Origin: Actinomycetales bacterium
GTDB taxonomy: Bacteria; Actinomycetota; Actinomycetes; Actinomycetales; Kineosporiaceae
NCBI GenBank assembly: GCA_012719445.1
Contig: JAAYAH010000190.1
Coordinates: 1-64,000, forward strand
DNA: 64,000 nt
Direction: 5' to 3'
Position numbers and translations under genes: made by a program. Below the pieces are notes generated by a model. It did no database searches. It was not told the origin of the DNA and saw only the letters and a program-made list of their open reading frames with translations. This document shows positions 43,423-52,076 of the stretch, in pieces. Each line of letters starts with the position of its first letter. Positions within the stretch are counted from its first letter, which is position 1.

Positions 43423-43533
43423 GAAATGGGATCATGACTTCGAGTGAGGAAACGACTGTCCGGGCAGGCCGCAGCCGGGTCCGGTCACCGGACGGACCGT
43501 CGGCACCCGGGACCGGTCGGCGGCCGGGTCCGG

Positions 43534-44187
43534 TCACCGCTCCCGGGTGTTGACGACGTTCTGGGCGCGGTCCCAACCGTCGCGGACCACACCGGTGACG
43601 GCGTCCGCCGCCTCGACGAGGATCACGGCCAGCTCCGTGCGCTCCGCCGAGGAGAAGTCCCGCAGCACGAAGTCGGCCGGGTCCATCCGGCCGGGCGGGC
43701 GACCGATGCCCACCCGGGCCCGGCAGTAGTCCCGGGTGCCGAGGGACTGGCTCACCGACCGCAGGCCGTTGTGACCGCCCTCCCCGCCACCGCGCTTGAG
43801 CCGGACCTCCCCGAAGGGCAGGTCGAGCTCGTCGTGGACGACGAGCAGCTGCTGGGGCGGGATCCGGAAGAACCGCGCCAGGGCGGAGACCGGGCCGCCG
43901 GAGAGGTTCATGTACCCCCGTGGCCGCCCGAGGACCACCCGCGGCCCCGGCACCCCGCCGAGGGGGGCCAGCCGCGCCTCGAGGACGTCGGCGACCCCCT
44001 TGTGGGAGGAGAACCGGCCGCCGAGCTCGGCGGCCAACCGGTCGAGCACCATGGCGCCGACGTTGTGCCGGTTACCCGCGTAGCCGGGCCCGGGGTTGCC
44101 CAGCCCGACGACCAGCCAGGGTCCTGCGGGCGCCGCCGGAGTACTCCGGGACGCCTCGCCGTTCGACCCGATCGTCTCCCGTTCCAC
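43534..44187 (-). CDS. pth: Peptidyl-tRNA hydrolase
   Basis: Releases tRNA from prematurely dropped peptidyl-tRNA (217 aa). Signatures: [19 protein letters not shown] with catalytic His41, the [10 protein letters not shown] segment, [11 protein letters not shown], and [12 protein letters not shown]. It has a roughly 20-residue N-terminal extension and starts at the GTG at 44187, with GGGAGG upstream. It is downstream of rplY on the same strand, the common actinobacterial order, but a hairpin lies between. Confidence 0.95.
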   Translation of the reverse strand: MERETIGSNGEASRSTPAAPAGPWLVVGLGNPGPGYAGNRHNVGAMVLDRLAAELGGRFSSHKGVADVLEARLAPLGGVPGPRVVLGRPRGYMNLSGGPVSALARFFRIPPQQLLVVHDELDLPFGEVRLKRGGGEGGHNGLRSVSQSLGTRDYCRARVGIGRPPGRMDPADFVLRDFSSAERTELAVILVEAADAVTGVVRDGWDRAQNVVNTRER

Positions 44188-44254
44188 GATGACATCCTCC
44201 CCCGTCCACCGGCGCCTCGGGGCGCGGGACGGGTACGGGGCCGTCAGACGCGAA

Positions 44255-44291
44255 CCGCGGGGCGCCGGTCACGAGATCCGGCACCCCGCGG
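44255..44291 (-). terminator. rplY terminator hairpin
   Basis: A 14-bp stem, 44255-44268 (CCGCGGGGCGCCGG) with 44278-44291, pairs fully on the minus-strand RNA when one G-U wobble is allowed, with a 9-nt loop. It lies 32 bp after the rplY stop and 68 bp before pth. Confidence 0.7.
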
Positions 44292-44322
44292 ACGTCCTCG
44301 ACGGCCGGGGCCCTGCCCCCGC

Positions 44323-44919
44323 TCAGGCCTCCTCGGCCTCGGGGGTCTCCACCTCGGCGACCTCGGCCGGGGCCTCGGTGTCGGACTGACCAGCGGTGAT
44401 GTTGACGACGAGCGCGGAGGGGTCGGTGACCAGCGTCGCGCCGTCCGGAAGGACGATCTCGGAGGCGTGCACCTGGCGGCCGACGTCGGCACCGTCGATG
44501 TTCACCTCGACGGAGGCGGGGATTCGGGTCGCCTCGACCTCGAGGGTGATCGTGGACAGCTCCCCGACCACGACGGCGGACCCGATCGGCTCGCCGACGA
44601 CCCGCACCGGGATGTCGACGGAGACCCGCTCGCCCTTGCGCACGATGAGCAGGTCGACGTGCTCGATGATGCCGCGCAGCGGGTCACGCTGAACGTCCTT
44701 CGGCAGGGCGAGCTGGGTCTTGCCGCTGACGTCGAGGGTGAACAGGGCGTTGGAGTTCTTCAGCGCCAGCATCGTGGCGTGCCCGTCGAGGGACACGTGC
44801 ACCGGCGCCGCCCCGTGCCCGTAGAGCACCGCGGGGATCTTGTGTGCTCGACGCAGACGGCGGGCGGCGCCCTTGCCGAACTCCGTGCGCGGTTCCGCCG
44901 TCAACTTGACCTCGGACAC
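44323..44919 (-). CDS. rplY: 50S ribosomal protein L25 (general stress protein Ctc type)
   Basis: A 198-aa 5S-rRNA-binding protein of the long Ctc/TL5 form: N-terminal L25 domain (TEFGKGAARRLRRAHKIPAV, then LYGHG) plus C-terminal beta domain and an acidic Glu/Ala tail. The GTG at 44919 follows GAGGAGAGA, four to five bases away. Upstream, 286 bp without a gene separate it from prs and contain the prs terminator; the rplY promoter is probably in that gap. Confidence 0.93.
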   Translation of the reverse strand: MSEVKLTAEPRTEFGKGAARRLRRAHKIPAVLYGHGAAPVHVSLDGHATMLALKNSNALFTLDVSGKTQLALPKDVQRDPLRGIIEHVDLLIVRKGERVSVDIPVRVVGEPIGSAVVVGELSTITLEVEATRIPASVEVNIDGADVGRQVHASEIVLPDGATLVTDPSALVVNITAGQSDTEAPAEVAEVETPEAEEA

Positions 44920-45165
44920 GTCTCTCTCCTCGTCATGGGCGCATGCGACGCGCCTGCGGTCAGCAGCCGGGATGAGGGCACCCCGGTCTCGGTGGCTCAT
45001 GCTCAGGCCCGGACGGGGACGGCGCGATGGTTCCGCCGCACCGCTGCGGGCACCGCGCACGGCGCACCGCGTCGATCACGGCGCCGCTCTCGCGGCGTCC
45101 CTCGCCGAGGCAACGAAGGAGTCTAGCCCCTGGGCGGAACGGCCTCGCACCCGGCTCCGGCCGCT

Positions 45166-45202
45166 CCACCGGCACCGAACCCCGACCGGGGCGGACCGGT
45201 GG
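45166..45202 (-). terminator. prs terminator-like hairpin
   Basis: CCACCGG (45166-45172) pairs with CCGGTGG (45196-45202), and an inner CCCC/GGGG stem is possible. It lies just beyond the prs stop at 45206. Moderate stability and no U-tract. Confidence 0.45.
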
Positions 45203-45205
45203 CGC

Positions 45206-46183
45206 TCAGGCGTTCCCGTCGAAGAGGCTGGTCACCGAACCGTCGTCGAAGACCTCCCGGATGGCCCGGGCGATCATCGGCGCGATGGACAGCACGGTCA
45301 GCTGCGGGAAGAGCTGCTCCTCCGGCAACGGCAGGGTGTTGGTGACGATGACCTCGGAGATCCGGCTGTTCTTCAACCGGTCGACGGCGGGCCCGGACAG
45401 GACGGCGTGGGTCGCGGCGACGAGGACGTCCGACGCCCCGTTCTCGAACAGGGCCTCCGACGCCTGGGCGATGGTGCCCGCGGTGTCGATCATGTCGTCG
45501 ACGAGCAGGCAGGTGCGGCCGCGGACCTCACCGACGACCTCGTGCACCTTGACCTGGTTCGGAACGCTGGGGTCCCGGCGCTTGTGGATGATCGCCAGTG
45601 GCGCTCCGAGCCGGTCGGACCACAGGTCGGCGACCCGGACCCGCCCGGCGTCCGGGCTGACCACGGTGAGGCGGGTGCGGTCGACGCGGGTCCTGACGTA
45701 GTCGGACAGCAGCGGCAGCGCCCAGAGGTGGTCGAGCGGACCGTCGAAGAACCCCTGGATCTGGGCGGTGTGCAGGTCGACCGACATGAGCCGGTCGGCC
45801 CCCGCTGTGGCGAAGAGGTCGGCGATCAGGCGCGCCGAGATGGGCTCCCGGCCCTTGTGCTTCTTGTCCTGGCGGGAGTAGGCGTAGTACGGCGCGATGA
45901 CCGTGATGCGCTTGGCCGACGCCCGTTTGAGGGCATCCACCATGATCAGTTGCTCCATGAGCCACCGGTTGATCGGCGCGCAGTGGCTCTGGATGACGAA
46001 CGCGTCGCAGCCGCGCACGCTCTCGCCGTACCGCACGTAGATCTCGCCGTTGGCGAAGTCGTAGGCCGAGGTCGGGACGAGGTCGACGCCGAGCGCCTCG
46101 GCGACCTCCCCCGCGAGCTCGGGGTGGGCCCTGCCGGTGACCAGCACCAGCCTCTTCTCGCTCGGCACCGTGATCCCGGTCAT
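45206..46183 (-). CDS. prs: Ribose-phosphate pyrophosphokinase
   Basis: Makes PRPP from ribose-5-phosphate and ATP (325 aa). The flexible-loop region APYYAYSRQDKKHKGREPIS, VDLHTAQIQGFF, VVSPDAGRVRVADLW and the PRPP-binding loop LLVDDMIDTAGTI are all present. The ATG at 46183 overlaps the glmU stop (ATGA), so translation is coupled to glmU. The family length (about 315-330) is met. Confidence 0.95.
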   Translation of the reverse strand: MTGITVPSEKRLVLVTGRAHPELAGEVAEALGVDLVPTSAYDFANGEIYVRYGESVRGCDAFVIQSHCAPINRWLMEQLIMVDALKRASAKRITVIAPYYAYSRQDKKHKGREPISARLIADLFATAGADRLMSVDLHTAQIQGFFDGPLDHLWALPLLSDYVRTRVDRTRLTVVSPDAGRVRVADLWSDRLGAPLAIIHKRRDPSVPNQVKVHEVVGEVRGRTCLLVDDMIDTAGTIAQASEALFENGASDVLVAATHAVLSGPAVDRLKNSRISEVIVTNTLPLPEEQLFPQLTVLSIAPMIARAIREVFDDGSVTSLFDGNA

Positions 46184-47331
46184 GACCGCGTCGCTCCCTC
46201 GTCCGTCACGTCTGCGTACCCCCCGGCCGGCGATCCTGTCGCCGGCCGATCCCCGGCGGGCCACGGGACGGGGGGATCGGCCCCCTCCGCTGCCCTGAGA
46301 ACGGTCCCCGGTCGGAGGTGGGCGAACGGCCCGACCACCACGCCGTCCCCGATCACCGCCCGCACCGCCTGGGTCCGCACCACCGTGGCCCCCGCCCCGA
46401 CCTCGCTGTCGACGAGGGTGGTGTCCGGCCCGACGGTCGCCCCGCCGCGCACCCTGGTCCGGCCGAGCAGCTGCACCCCCGGCAGCAGGGTCACGTCGGG
46501 CTCCAGGTCGACCTGGACGTCGACCCACGTCGTCCCCGGGTCGCGCACGGTGACCCCGGCGACCATGGCCCGGCGGAGCACCCGCCGGTTGAGCTCGGCC
46601 CCGAGCGCGGCCAGCTGCGCCCGGTCGTTGACCCCCTCGACCTGCCACACGTCGTCGGTGCACCGGGCCGACACGGTGAGCCCGTCCGCCCTGGCGATGC
46701 CCAGCACGTCGGTGAGGTAGACCTCGCCCTGGACGTTGTCGGTGCCGACCCGGGCCAGCGCCGAGGCGAGCACCTCGGCGTCGAAGGCGTAGATGCCGGA
46801 GTTGATCTCCCGGACGGCGCGCTGCCCCTCGTCGGCGTCCTTGTGCTCGACGATGCCGAGGACGGTCCCGTCGTCGGCCCGGATCACCCGGCCGTACCCG
46901 GTCGGGTCGTCGACGGTCGCGGTGAGCACCGTGGCTGCTGCCCCCGAGGCGGTGTGGGCGACCAGCAGGTCGCCCAGTGTTGCCCCGGACAGCAGCGGGA
47001 CGTCGCCGTAGGTCACCACGACCGTCCCGGTGAGACCGGGCGGCAGGACGTTGAGCCCGCACCGTACGGCGCGTCCGGTGCCCTTGATCTCGTCCTGGTC
47101 GGCGACCAGGGCCTTGGGGTCGACCTCGACGACGTGGGGGGCGACCCGGTCCCGCCCGTGCCGGACCACGACGACGAGGTGGTCCGGGTCGAGCGACCGG
47201 GCCGCGGTCATCGCGTGCCCGAGCAGCGTGCGGCCGCCGATGGCGTGCAGCACCTTGGGGGTCGCCGACCGCATGCGGGTGCCCTCGCCAGCCGCGAGGA
47301 CGATGACGGCGGCTGGGCGGTTCTGGCTCAC
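46180..47331 (-). CDS. glmU: GlmU with intact uridylyltransferase but truncated acetyltransferase domain
   Basis: N-acetylglucosamine-1-phosphate uridylyltransferase. The N-terminal domain is complete (VIVLAAGEGTRMRSATPKVL, TYGDVPLL, EINSGIYAFD, VNDRAQLAAL). The left-handed beta-helix begins (PGTTWVDVQVDLEPDV) but homology stops right after GPFAHLRPGTVL (about residue 345). A 36-residue unrelated tail follows; total 383 aa against about 450-495 for the family. The missing part holds the catalytic His and the acetyl-CoA and GlcN-1-P sites, so glucosamine-1-phosphate acetylation should be absent. The tail DNA contains a perfect 9-bp inverted repeat (46225-46233 with 46239-46247). GTG at 47331, with AGGAGG about eight bases before. 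The downstream prs coupling is preserved, which suggests an internal deletion. Confidence 0.85.
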   Translation of the reverse strand: MSQNRPAAVIVLAAGEGTRMRSATPKVLHAIGGRTLLGHAMTAARSLDPDHLVVVVRHGRDRVAPHVVEVDPKALVADQDEIKGTGRAVRCGLNVLPPGLTGTVVVTYGDVPLLSGATLGDLLVAHTASGAAATVLTATVDDPTGYGRVIRADDGTVLGIVEHKDADEGQRAVREINSGIYAFDAEVLASALARVGTDNVQGEVYLTDVLGIARADGLTVSARCTDDVWQVEGVNDRAQLAALGAELNRRVLRRAMVAGVTVRDPGTTWVDVQVDLEPDVTLLPGVQLLGRTRVRGGATVGPDTTLVDSEVGAGATVVRTQAVRAVIGDGVVVGPFAHLRPGTVLRAAEGADPPVPWPAGDRPATGSPAGGYADVTDEGATRS

Positions 47332-47426
47332 GCGGTGGGCCTCCTCGGCGTCGAGCCGTGCGGGGTGGGTCGGGTCGGGCCGTGCGGCGGGCGGCGCCCG
47401 GGAGGGCTGGGCCGTCCGCACGACCG

Positions 47427-47498
47427 CTCCGCCCCCCTGATTCGAACAGGGACCTCAAGGCTCCAAAGGCCTGTGTGCTGCCGTTACACCAGGGCGGA
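47427..47498 (-). tRNA. tRNA-Gln (anticodon UUG)
   Basis: A 72-nt cloverleaf on the minus strand. The acceptor stem is TCCGCCC pairing with GGGCGGA plus discriminator G. The D-arm holds GTGTAACGGCAGCAC, the anticodon loop CTTTGGA gives UUG, and the T-arm is CCCTG-TTCGAAT-CAGGG. No CCA is encoded. It lies 95 bp upstream of glmU on the same strand. Confidence 0.95.
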
Positions 47499-47682
47499 TC
47501 GGCGGACCGCAGGTCGGGTGGATCGCGGACCCGCCGACGTCCACAGTGTGCCAAGTCCGCGATCGGCATGGACGGGGAGGTCGGCGGAGGCCGGCCGGCG
47601 GGACCGGCGCGGGCGGGGACCGGGCTGGCGGGAGGTCGGGTCAGGCGGGGCAGGGGACGGCGGGGACCCCGCCCGGAAGCGG

Positions 47683-47712
47683 GCTACGGAAACGTAGCTT
47701 ACGGTGGCGTAA
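47683..47712 (+). promoter_or_regulatory. Tandem TACG-N4-CGTA palindromes upstream of the desaturase
   Basis: Two adjoining perfect dyads, GCTACGGAAACGTAGC (47683-47698) and TTACGGTGGCGTAA (47699-47712), share the core TACG-N4-CGTA. Their centres are 15 bp apart. They lie about 70 bp before the desaturase ATG in the 285-bp gap between tRNA-Gln and the desaturase. The form fits an operator for a TetR-type or similar dimer; the TetR gene at 48889 is a candidate regulator. Confidence 0.65.
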
Positions 47713-47732
47713 CAGCCGTCGCGACGAGCGGA

Positions 47733-47790
47733 CGAGAACCCGAGACGACCTGCGAGAACCCGAGATGACCTGTGAGGACCGAGATGACCC
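47733..47790 (+). repeat. 20-bp direct repeat in the desaturase leader
   Basis: CGAGAACCCGAGACGACCTG (47733-47752) recurs with one change at 47753-47772, then a third degenerate copy spans the desaturase ribosome site and ATG (47773-47790). The start region thus seems to have been copied from, or into, its own leader. Confidence 0.7.
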
Positions 47791-48773
47791 CACCCCCGAC
47801 GGCGTCGACGGCGCCGGCAGCCCCGAGGAACCTCGCGGCCCCCGCCCAGCCCCGTCCTGACCGCAGCCGCGGCGAGCCCGTCCTCGACCCGGCCCCGAAG
47901 ACCTCCAGGGAGCAGGTCGCCCTGTTCCTCTTCATCACGATCCCGTTCCTCGCCCTGATCGCCGCCGTCCCCGTCGCGTGGGGGTGGGGCCTCGGGCCGC
48001 TGGACGTCGCCATCGCCGGCAGCGCCTACGTGATCACCGGCCTCGGCGTCACCGTCGGCTTCCACCGTCACTTCACCCACGGGTCGTTCCGGGCGACCCG
48101 GCCCCTGCGGGTCGCGTTGGCGGTCGCCGGGTCGCTGGCCATCGAGGGCCCGGTCACCCGCTGGGTGGCCGACCACCGGCGCCACCACGCGTTCAGCGAC
48201 CGCGAGGGCGACCCCCACTCGCCCTGGCGCTACGGGGAGACGATCCCGGCCCTGACCAAGGGGCTGTTCCACGCGCACGTCGGCTGGCTGTTCGACGCCG
48301 AACAGGCGAACCCGCGCCGGTACGCCCCCGACCTGCTGGCCGACCGGAACGTGGCCCGCGTCGCCCGCGCCTTCCCCGCGCTGGTCGCGTGCTCGGTGCT
48401 GCTGCCGCCCGCGTTGGGCGGGCTGCTGAGCTGGTCGTGGCAGGGTGCCCTGACGGCCTTCTTCTGGGGCTCACTGGTCCGGATCTCGCTGCTCCACCAC
48501 GTGACCTGGTCGATCAACTCGATCTGCCACGCCATCGGGGAGCGGCCGTTCCGCAGCCGGGACCGGTCCGGCAACGTCTGGTGGCTGGCCCTGCTGTCGT
48601 TCGGTGAGTCCTGGCACAACCTCCACCACGCCGACCCCACCTGCGCCCGGCACGGGGTGCTCCGGGGGCAGATCGACCCGAGTGCCCGGGTCATCCGGAT
48701 CTTCGAGCGCCTCGGTCTCGCCACCGACGTGCGTTGGCCGAGGGCTGATCGACTGGCCGCCCGCCGCACCTGA
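47784..48773 (+). CDS. Acyl-CoA/acyl-lipid delta-9-type fatty acid desaturase
   Basis: A membrane di-iron desaturase (329 aa). The three His boxes are HRHFTH (94-99), HRRHH (131-135) and WHNLHH (about 275-280), with hydrophobic helices between. This matches stearoyl-CoA-type desaturases (DesA3-like). I chose the ATG at 47784 over the in-frame GTG at 47772 because AGGA lies five bases before it. Two tandem palindromes upstream suggest tight control. The TetR gene follows 115 bp downstream. It introduces a double bond into membrane acyl chains. Confidence 0.9.
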   Translation: MTPPPTASTAPAAPRNLAAPAQPRPDRSRGEPVLDPAPKTSREQVALFLFITIPFLALIAAVPVAWGWGLGPLDVAIAGSAYVITGLGVTVGFHRHFTHGSFRATRPLRVALAVAGSLAIEGPVTRWVADHRRHHAFSDREGDPHSPWRYGETIPALTKGLFHAHVGWLFDAEQANPRRYAPDLLADRNVARVARAFPALVACSVLLPPALGGLLSWSWQGALTAFFWGSLVRISLLHHVTWSINSICHAIGERPFRSRDRSGNVWWLALLSFGESWHNLHHADPTCARHGVLRGQIDPSARVIRIFERLGLATDVRWPRADRLAARRT

Positions 48774-48888
48774 GCGTGACACCACCACAGCGGAGCGCCA
48801 CCTCCCTCCCGCACTGATCACTCTGCGTGACGCTGTCCTGCTGACATCACCCCAACCGGCGGTAGGAAACCCGACGAGGGAGGGCATG

Positions 48889-49590
48889 ATGGTGGTCGTG
48901 AGCGCATCCCGCGGTGCCGGCTCGGCGAGTCCCCAGGCGTCCCGCCCGGTCGCCAAGGCGCGGATGACCGGCAAGCAGCGGCGGGAGCAGCTGCTGGACA
49001 TCGGCCGCCACCTCTTCGCCGAGAAGGGCTTCGACGGCACCAGCGTCGAGGAGATCGCGTCCACGGCCGAGGTCTCCAAGCCCGTCGTCTACGAGCACTT
49101 CGGCGGCAAGGAGGGCCTGTACGCGGTCGTCGTCGACCGGGAGATCCGCTGCCTCCTCGACTCGATCACCGGAGCCCTGAGCACCGAGGCCCACCCCCGC
49201 CAGTTGCTGGAGCAGGCGGCACTGGCCCTGCTGGGCTACATCGAGACCTCGACCGACGGGTTCCGGATCCTGGTCCGCGACTCCCCCGTCGCCCAGTCCA
49301 CCGGGACCTTCGCCAGCCTCATCAGCGACGTCGCGAGCCAGGTGGAGTACATCCTCGCGGACGAGTTCAAGCGCCGCGGCTTCGAGCCACGGGTCGCCCC
49401 GCTGTACGCGCAGATGCTCGTCGGGATGGTCGCGCTCACCGGCCAGCACTGGCTCGACCACCGCAAACCGAAGAAATCCGACGTGGCAGCGCATCTGGTC
49501 AACCTGGCATGGAACGGGTTGTCGGGTCTCGAGCGTCGTCCCTCATTGAGAGGGCAGCCGGCGCCACCGGCCCCGAGTACCGGCACGTAG
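48889..49590 (+). CDS. TetR/AcrR-family transcriptional regulator
   Basis: A 233-aa regulator. The N-terminal HTH (GRHLFAEKGFDGTSVEEIAS, then TAEVSKPVVYEHFGGKEGLY) is a textbook TetR domain, with an all-helical ligand domain after it. The sequence recalls the mycobacterial TetR gene next to glmU (Rv1019), and its position near glmU agrees; this identification is from memory. The start is ATG at 48889 (or 48886), with AGGGAGG before it. It lies 115 bp after the desaturase and 10 bp before the MarR gene, so it may form an operon with the latter. Confidence 0.88.
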   Translation: MVVVSASRGAGSASPQASRPVAKARMTGKQRREQLLDIGRHLFAEKGFDGTSVEEIASTAEVSKPVVYEHFGGKEGLYAVVVDREIRCLLDSITGALSTEAHPRQLLEQAALALLGYIETSTDGFRILVRDSPVAQSTGTFASLISDVASQVEYILADEFKRRGFEPRVAPLYAQMLVGMVALTGQHWLDHRKPKKSDVAAHLVNLAWNGLSGLERRPSLRGQPAPPAPSTGT

Positions 49591-49600
49591 GAGGACGATC

Positions 49601-50131
49601 ATGCCGAGTCGCATGCCCCGGCTCACCTCACCGCACACCGAGGACGAGGTGGACCGCATCGTCGCAGCCTGGCGTAGGGAACGGCCGGACCTCGACGTCG
49701 CACCCCTCGAGGTGCTCTCCCGGATCACCCGGCTGGCGCGGCACGTCGACCGCGACCGGTCGACGGTCTTCGCCCGGCACGGCCTGGAGCCGTGGGAGTT
49801 CGACACCCTGACCTCGCTGCGCCTCGCCGGGCCGCCGCACCAGCTCAGCGCCTCGCAGCTGATCTCGCGGGCCACCGTGCCCAGCGGGACGATGACGGAC
49901 CGGATCGACCGGCTGGTCGAGCGGGAGCTGGCCCAGCGGCTGCCCGACCCGACGGACGGCAGCGGCATCGTGGTCCGGCTGACCCCGTCCGGACGCGAGC
50001 TCGTCGACGTCACGCTCACCGAGCTGCTGGAGCGAGAGCGCCGGCTGCTGTCCTTCCTCGACATCGTCCGGTGCCGGGAGCTGGCGAATCTGCTGCGCCG
50101 GCTCGTCGCGCCCTTCGACGGCGAGGAGTAG
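49601..50131 (+). CDS. MarR-family transcriptional regulator
   Basis: A 176-aa winged-helix regulator. The recognition region is LSASQLISRATVPSGTMTDR, followed by IDRLVERELAQRLPDPTDGS and the wing GIVVRLTPSGRELV. Dimerisation helices lie at both ends. The ribosome site AGGAGG overlaps the TetR stop, six bases before the ATG. The target is unknown. It is convergent with the ABC-F gene across 12 bp. Confidence 0.9.
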   Translation: MPSRMPRLTSPHTEDEVDRIVAAWRRERPDLDVAPLEVLSRITRLARHVDRDRSTVFARHGLEPWEFDTLTSLRLAGPPHQLSASQLISRATVPSGTMTDRIDRLVERELAQRLPDPTDGSGIVVRLTPSGRELVDVTLTELLERERRLLSFLDIVRCRELANLLRRLVAPFDGEE

Positions 50132-50143
50132 CCGCCGGGCAGG

Positions 50144-52027
50144 TCAGCCGGTGAGCTCGGCGAGCACCAGCCACTCCTCCTCCAGCGCCGACCGCTCGCC
50201 GACGACCTCCCTGAGCCGCGCGTCGAGGGCCAGCACGGCCTCGTGGTCGGTGGCCCGCGCCGCGAGCTCGGCGTGCAGGCGCTGCTCCTCGTCGACGGCG
50301 CGGGCGATCCGGCGCTCCAGCCGGGTCAGCTCCTTGCGCGCGGCCCGCACCGCCCCGGCGCTCGGTCCCGTCGCGACGGGCTCGGGCCCGCTCGCCCCGT
50401 GCCGGCCCTCGGCGCCGTCCTCGGCCCGTCCCGGCGCCGTCGCGCCGCGTCCGCCCGCTGTCGTGACGTCCCCGCCCCGGGGAGCGCCGGAGAGCGACCG
50501 GCGCAGCCGCAGGTACTCGTCGACGCCGCCCGGCAGGTCCCGGATCGTCCCGTCACCGGGCAGGGCGAAGAGCCGGTCGCAGACCCGCTCCAGCAAGTAG
50601 CGGTCGTGGGAGACGACGACGAGGGTCCCCGGCCAGCCGTCGAAGGCGTCCTCGACGGCGGCGAGGGTCTCGGTGTCCAGGTCGTTCGTCGGCTCGTCGA
50701 GGAGGACGACGTTCGGTTCGCCCATCAGCAGCCGCAGGAGCTGCAGCCGGCGCCGCTCCCCTCCGGAGAGGTCGGCGACGACGGTCTGCAGCCGCTCCCT
50801 GCGGAAGCCGAGCCGTTCCAGCAGCTGCCCGGCCCCCAGCTCCCGCCCGCCGACCCGGACCACTCCGGCGACCCGCTCGACGGCGTCCTGCACCCGCAGC
50901 TCCGCCACCTCGTCGAGCTCCGCGACGTCCTGGGACAGCATGGCCGACCGCACGGTGAGCCCGCGGCGCACCCGACCCGCCGTCGGCTCCAGCTCACCGA
51001 GCAGCAGCCGGAGCAGCGTGGTCTTCCCGGACCCGTTGACGCCGACGACGCCGACCCGGTCCCCCGGTCCCAGCCGCCAGGTCACCCCGTCGAGGATCGG
51101 GATCCGCGCCGTGGCGGGACCGACCTCGTAGCGGACGTCCTCAAGATCGAGCACGTCCTTGCCGAGCCGGGCTGTGGCCATCCGCTCCAGCGCCAGGGAG
51201 TCCCGCGGCGGCGGCTCGTCGGCGACCAGCCGGGCCGCGGCGTCCAGCCGGAACCGAGGCTTGCTCGTCCTGGCAGGGGCTCCCCTGCGCAGCCAGGCCA
51301 GCTCCTTGCGGAGCAGGTTCGCCCTGCGGGCCTCGGTCACCGCGGCCGTCCGGGCCCGCTCGGCCCGGGTCAGCACGTACGCCGCGTAGCCGCCGTCGTA
51401 GCCCTCGACCATCCCGTCGTGGACCTCCCACACCCGGGTGCACACCGCGTCGAGGAACCACCGGTCGTGGGTGACCACGACCAGTCCGCCCCGGCCCGAG
51501 GGCCATCGGCTGCGCAGATGGGTCGCCAGCCAGTCGACGCCCTCGACGTCGAGGTGGTTCGTCGGCTCGTCGAGGAGCAGGAGGTCGTGGCCGACGGTGA
51601 GCAGCGCGGCCAGGGCCACCCGGCGCCGCTGCCCGCCGGAGAGGGTGCCCACCGGGGCGGTCAGCCCGCCGACCCCCGCCGCGTCCAGCCCGCCGAGCAG
51701 GCCGGTGACGACGTCCCGGACCACCGGGTCCGCGGCCCAGACGTGGTCCGGGGTCTCGCCGAGGACGGCGCGGCGCACGTCGTGCCGGTCGTCGAGGTCG
51801 TCGTCCTGGGAGAGCAGGCCGAGCCTCAGGTCACGGGCGTGGGTGACCCGGCCGGCGTCGGGCTCCTGGCGCCGGGCGAGGAGCCGCAGCAGGGTCGACT
51901 TGCCGTCCCCGTTGCGACCGACCACCCCGACCCGGTCGCCGTCGTCCAGGCCGAGACCGACCCCGTCGAGCAGGGTCCTCGCGGCGTGGGCGACGGTGAG
52001 CGACTCGGCGTTGAGCAGGTGGGCCAT
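50144..52027 (-). CDS. ABC-F family ATP-binding protein (Uup-like)
   Basis: A 627-aa soluble protein with two ABC domains and no TM segments. The first P-loop is GRNGDGKSTLL with signature LSGGQRRRVAL; the second is GVNGSGKTTLL with LSGGERRRLQL. Each has a Walker B followed by DEPTNxLD. The C-terminus has a charged coiled coil (ARKELTRLERRIARAVDEEQ), as in Uup. ABC-F proteins act on ribosomes or DNA rather than transport. The ATG at 52027 has GAGGAG three bases upstream. Confidence 0.92.
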   Translation of the reverse strand: MAHLLNAESLTVAHAARTLLDGVGLGLDDGDRVGVVGRNGDGKSTLLRLLARRQEPDAGRVTHARDLRLGLLSQDDDLDDRHDVRRAVLGETPDHVWAADPVVRDVVTGLLGGLDAAGVGGLTAPVGTLSGGQRRRVALAALLTVGHDLLLLDEPTNHLDVEGVDWLATHLRSRWPSGRGGLVVVTHDRWFLDAVCTRVWEVHDGMVEGYDGGYAAYVLTRAERARTAAVTEARRANLLRKELAWLRRGAPARTSKPRFRLDAAARLVADEPPPRDSLALERMATARLGKDVLDLEDVRYEVGPATARIPILDGVTWRLGPGDRVGVVGVNGSGKTTLLRLLLGELEPTAGRVRRGLTVRSAMLSQDVAELDEVAELRVQDAVERVAGVVRVGGRELGAGQLLERLGFRRERLQTVVADLSGGERRRLQLLRLLMGEPNVVLLDEPTNDLDTETLAAVEDAFDGWPGTLVVVSHDRYLLERVCDRLFALPGDGTIRDLPGGVDEYLRLRRSLSGAPRGGDVTTAGGRGATAPGRAEDGAEGRHGASGPEPVATGPSAGAVRAARKELTRLERRIARAVDEEQRLHAELAARATDHEAVLALDARLREVVGERSALEEEWLVLAELTG

Positions 52028-52076
52028 GGGCTCCTCTGATGACGGTCTGCGGGTCAGCGGTCAACGGGGTTGCGGG

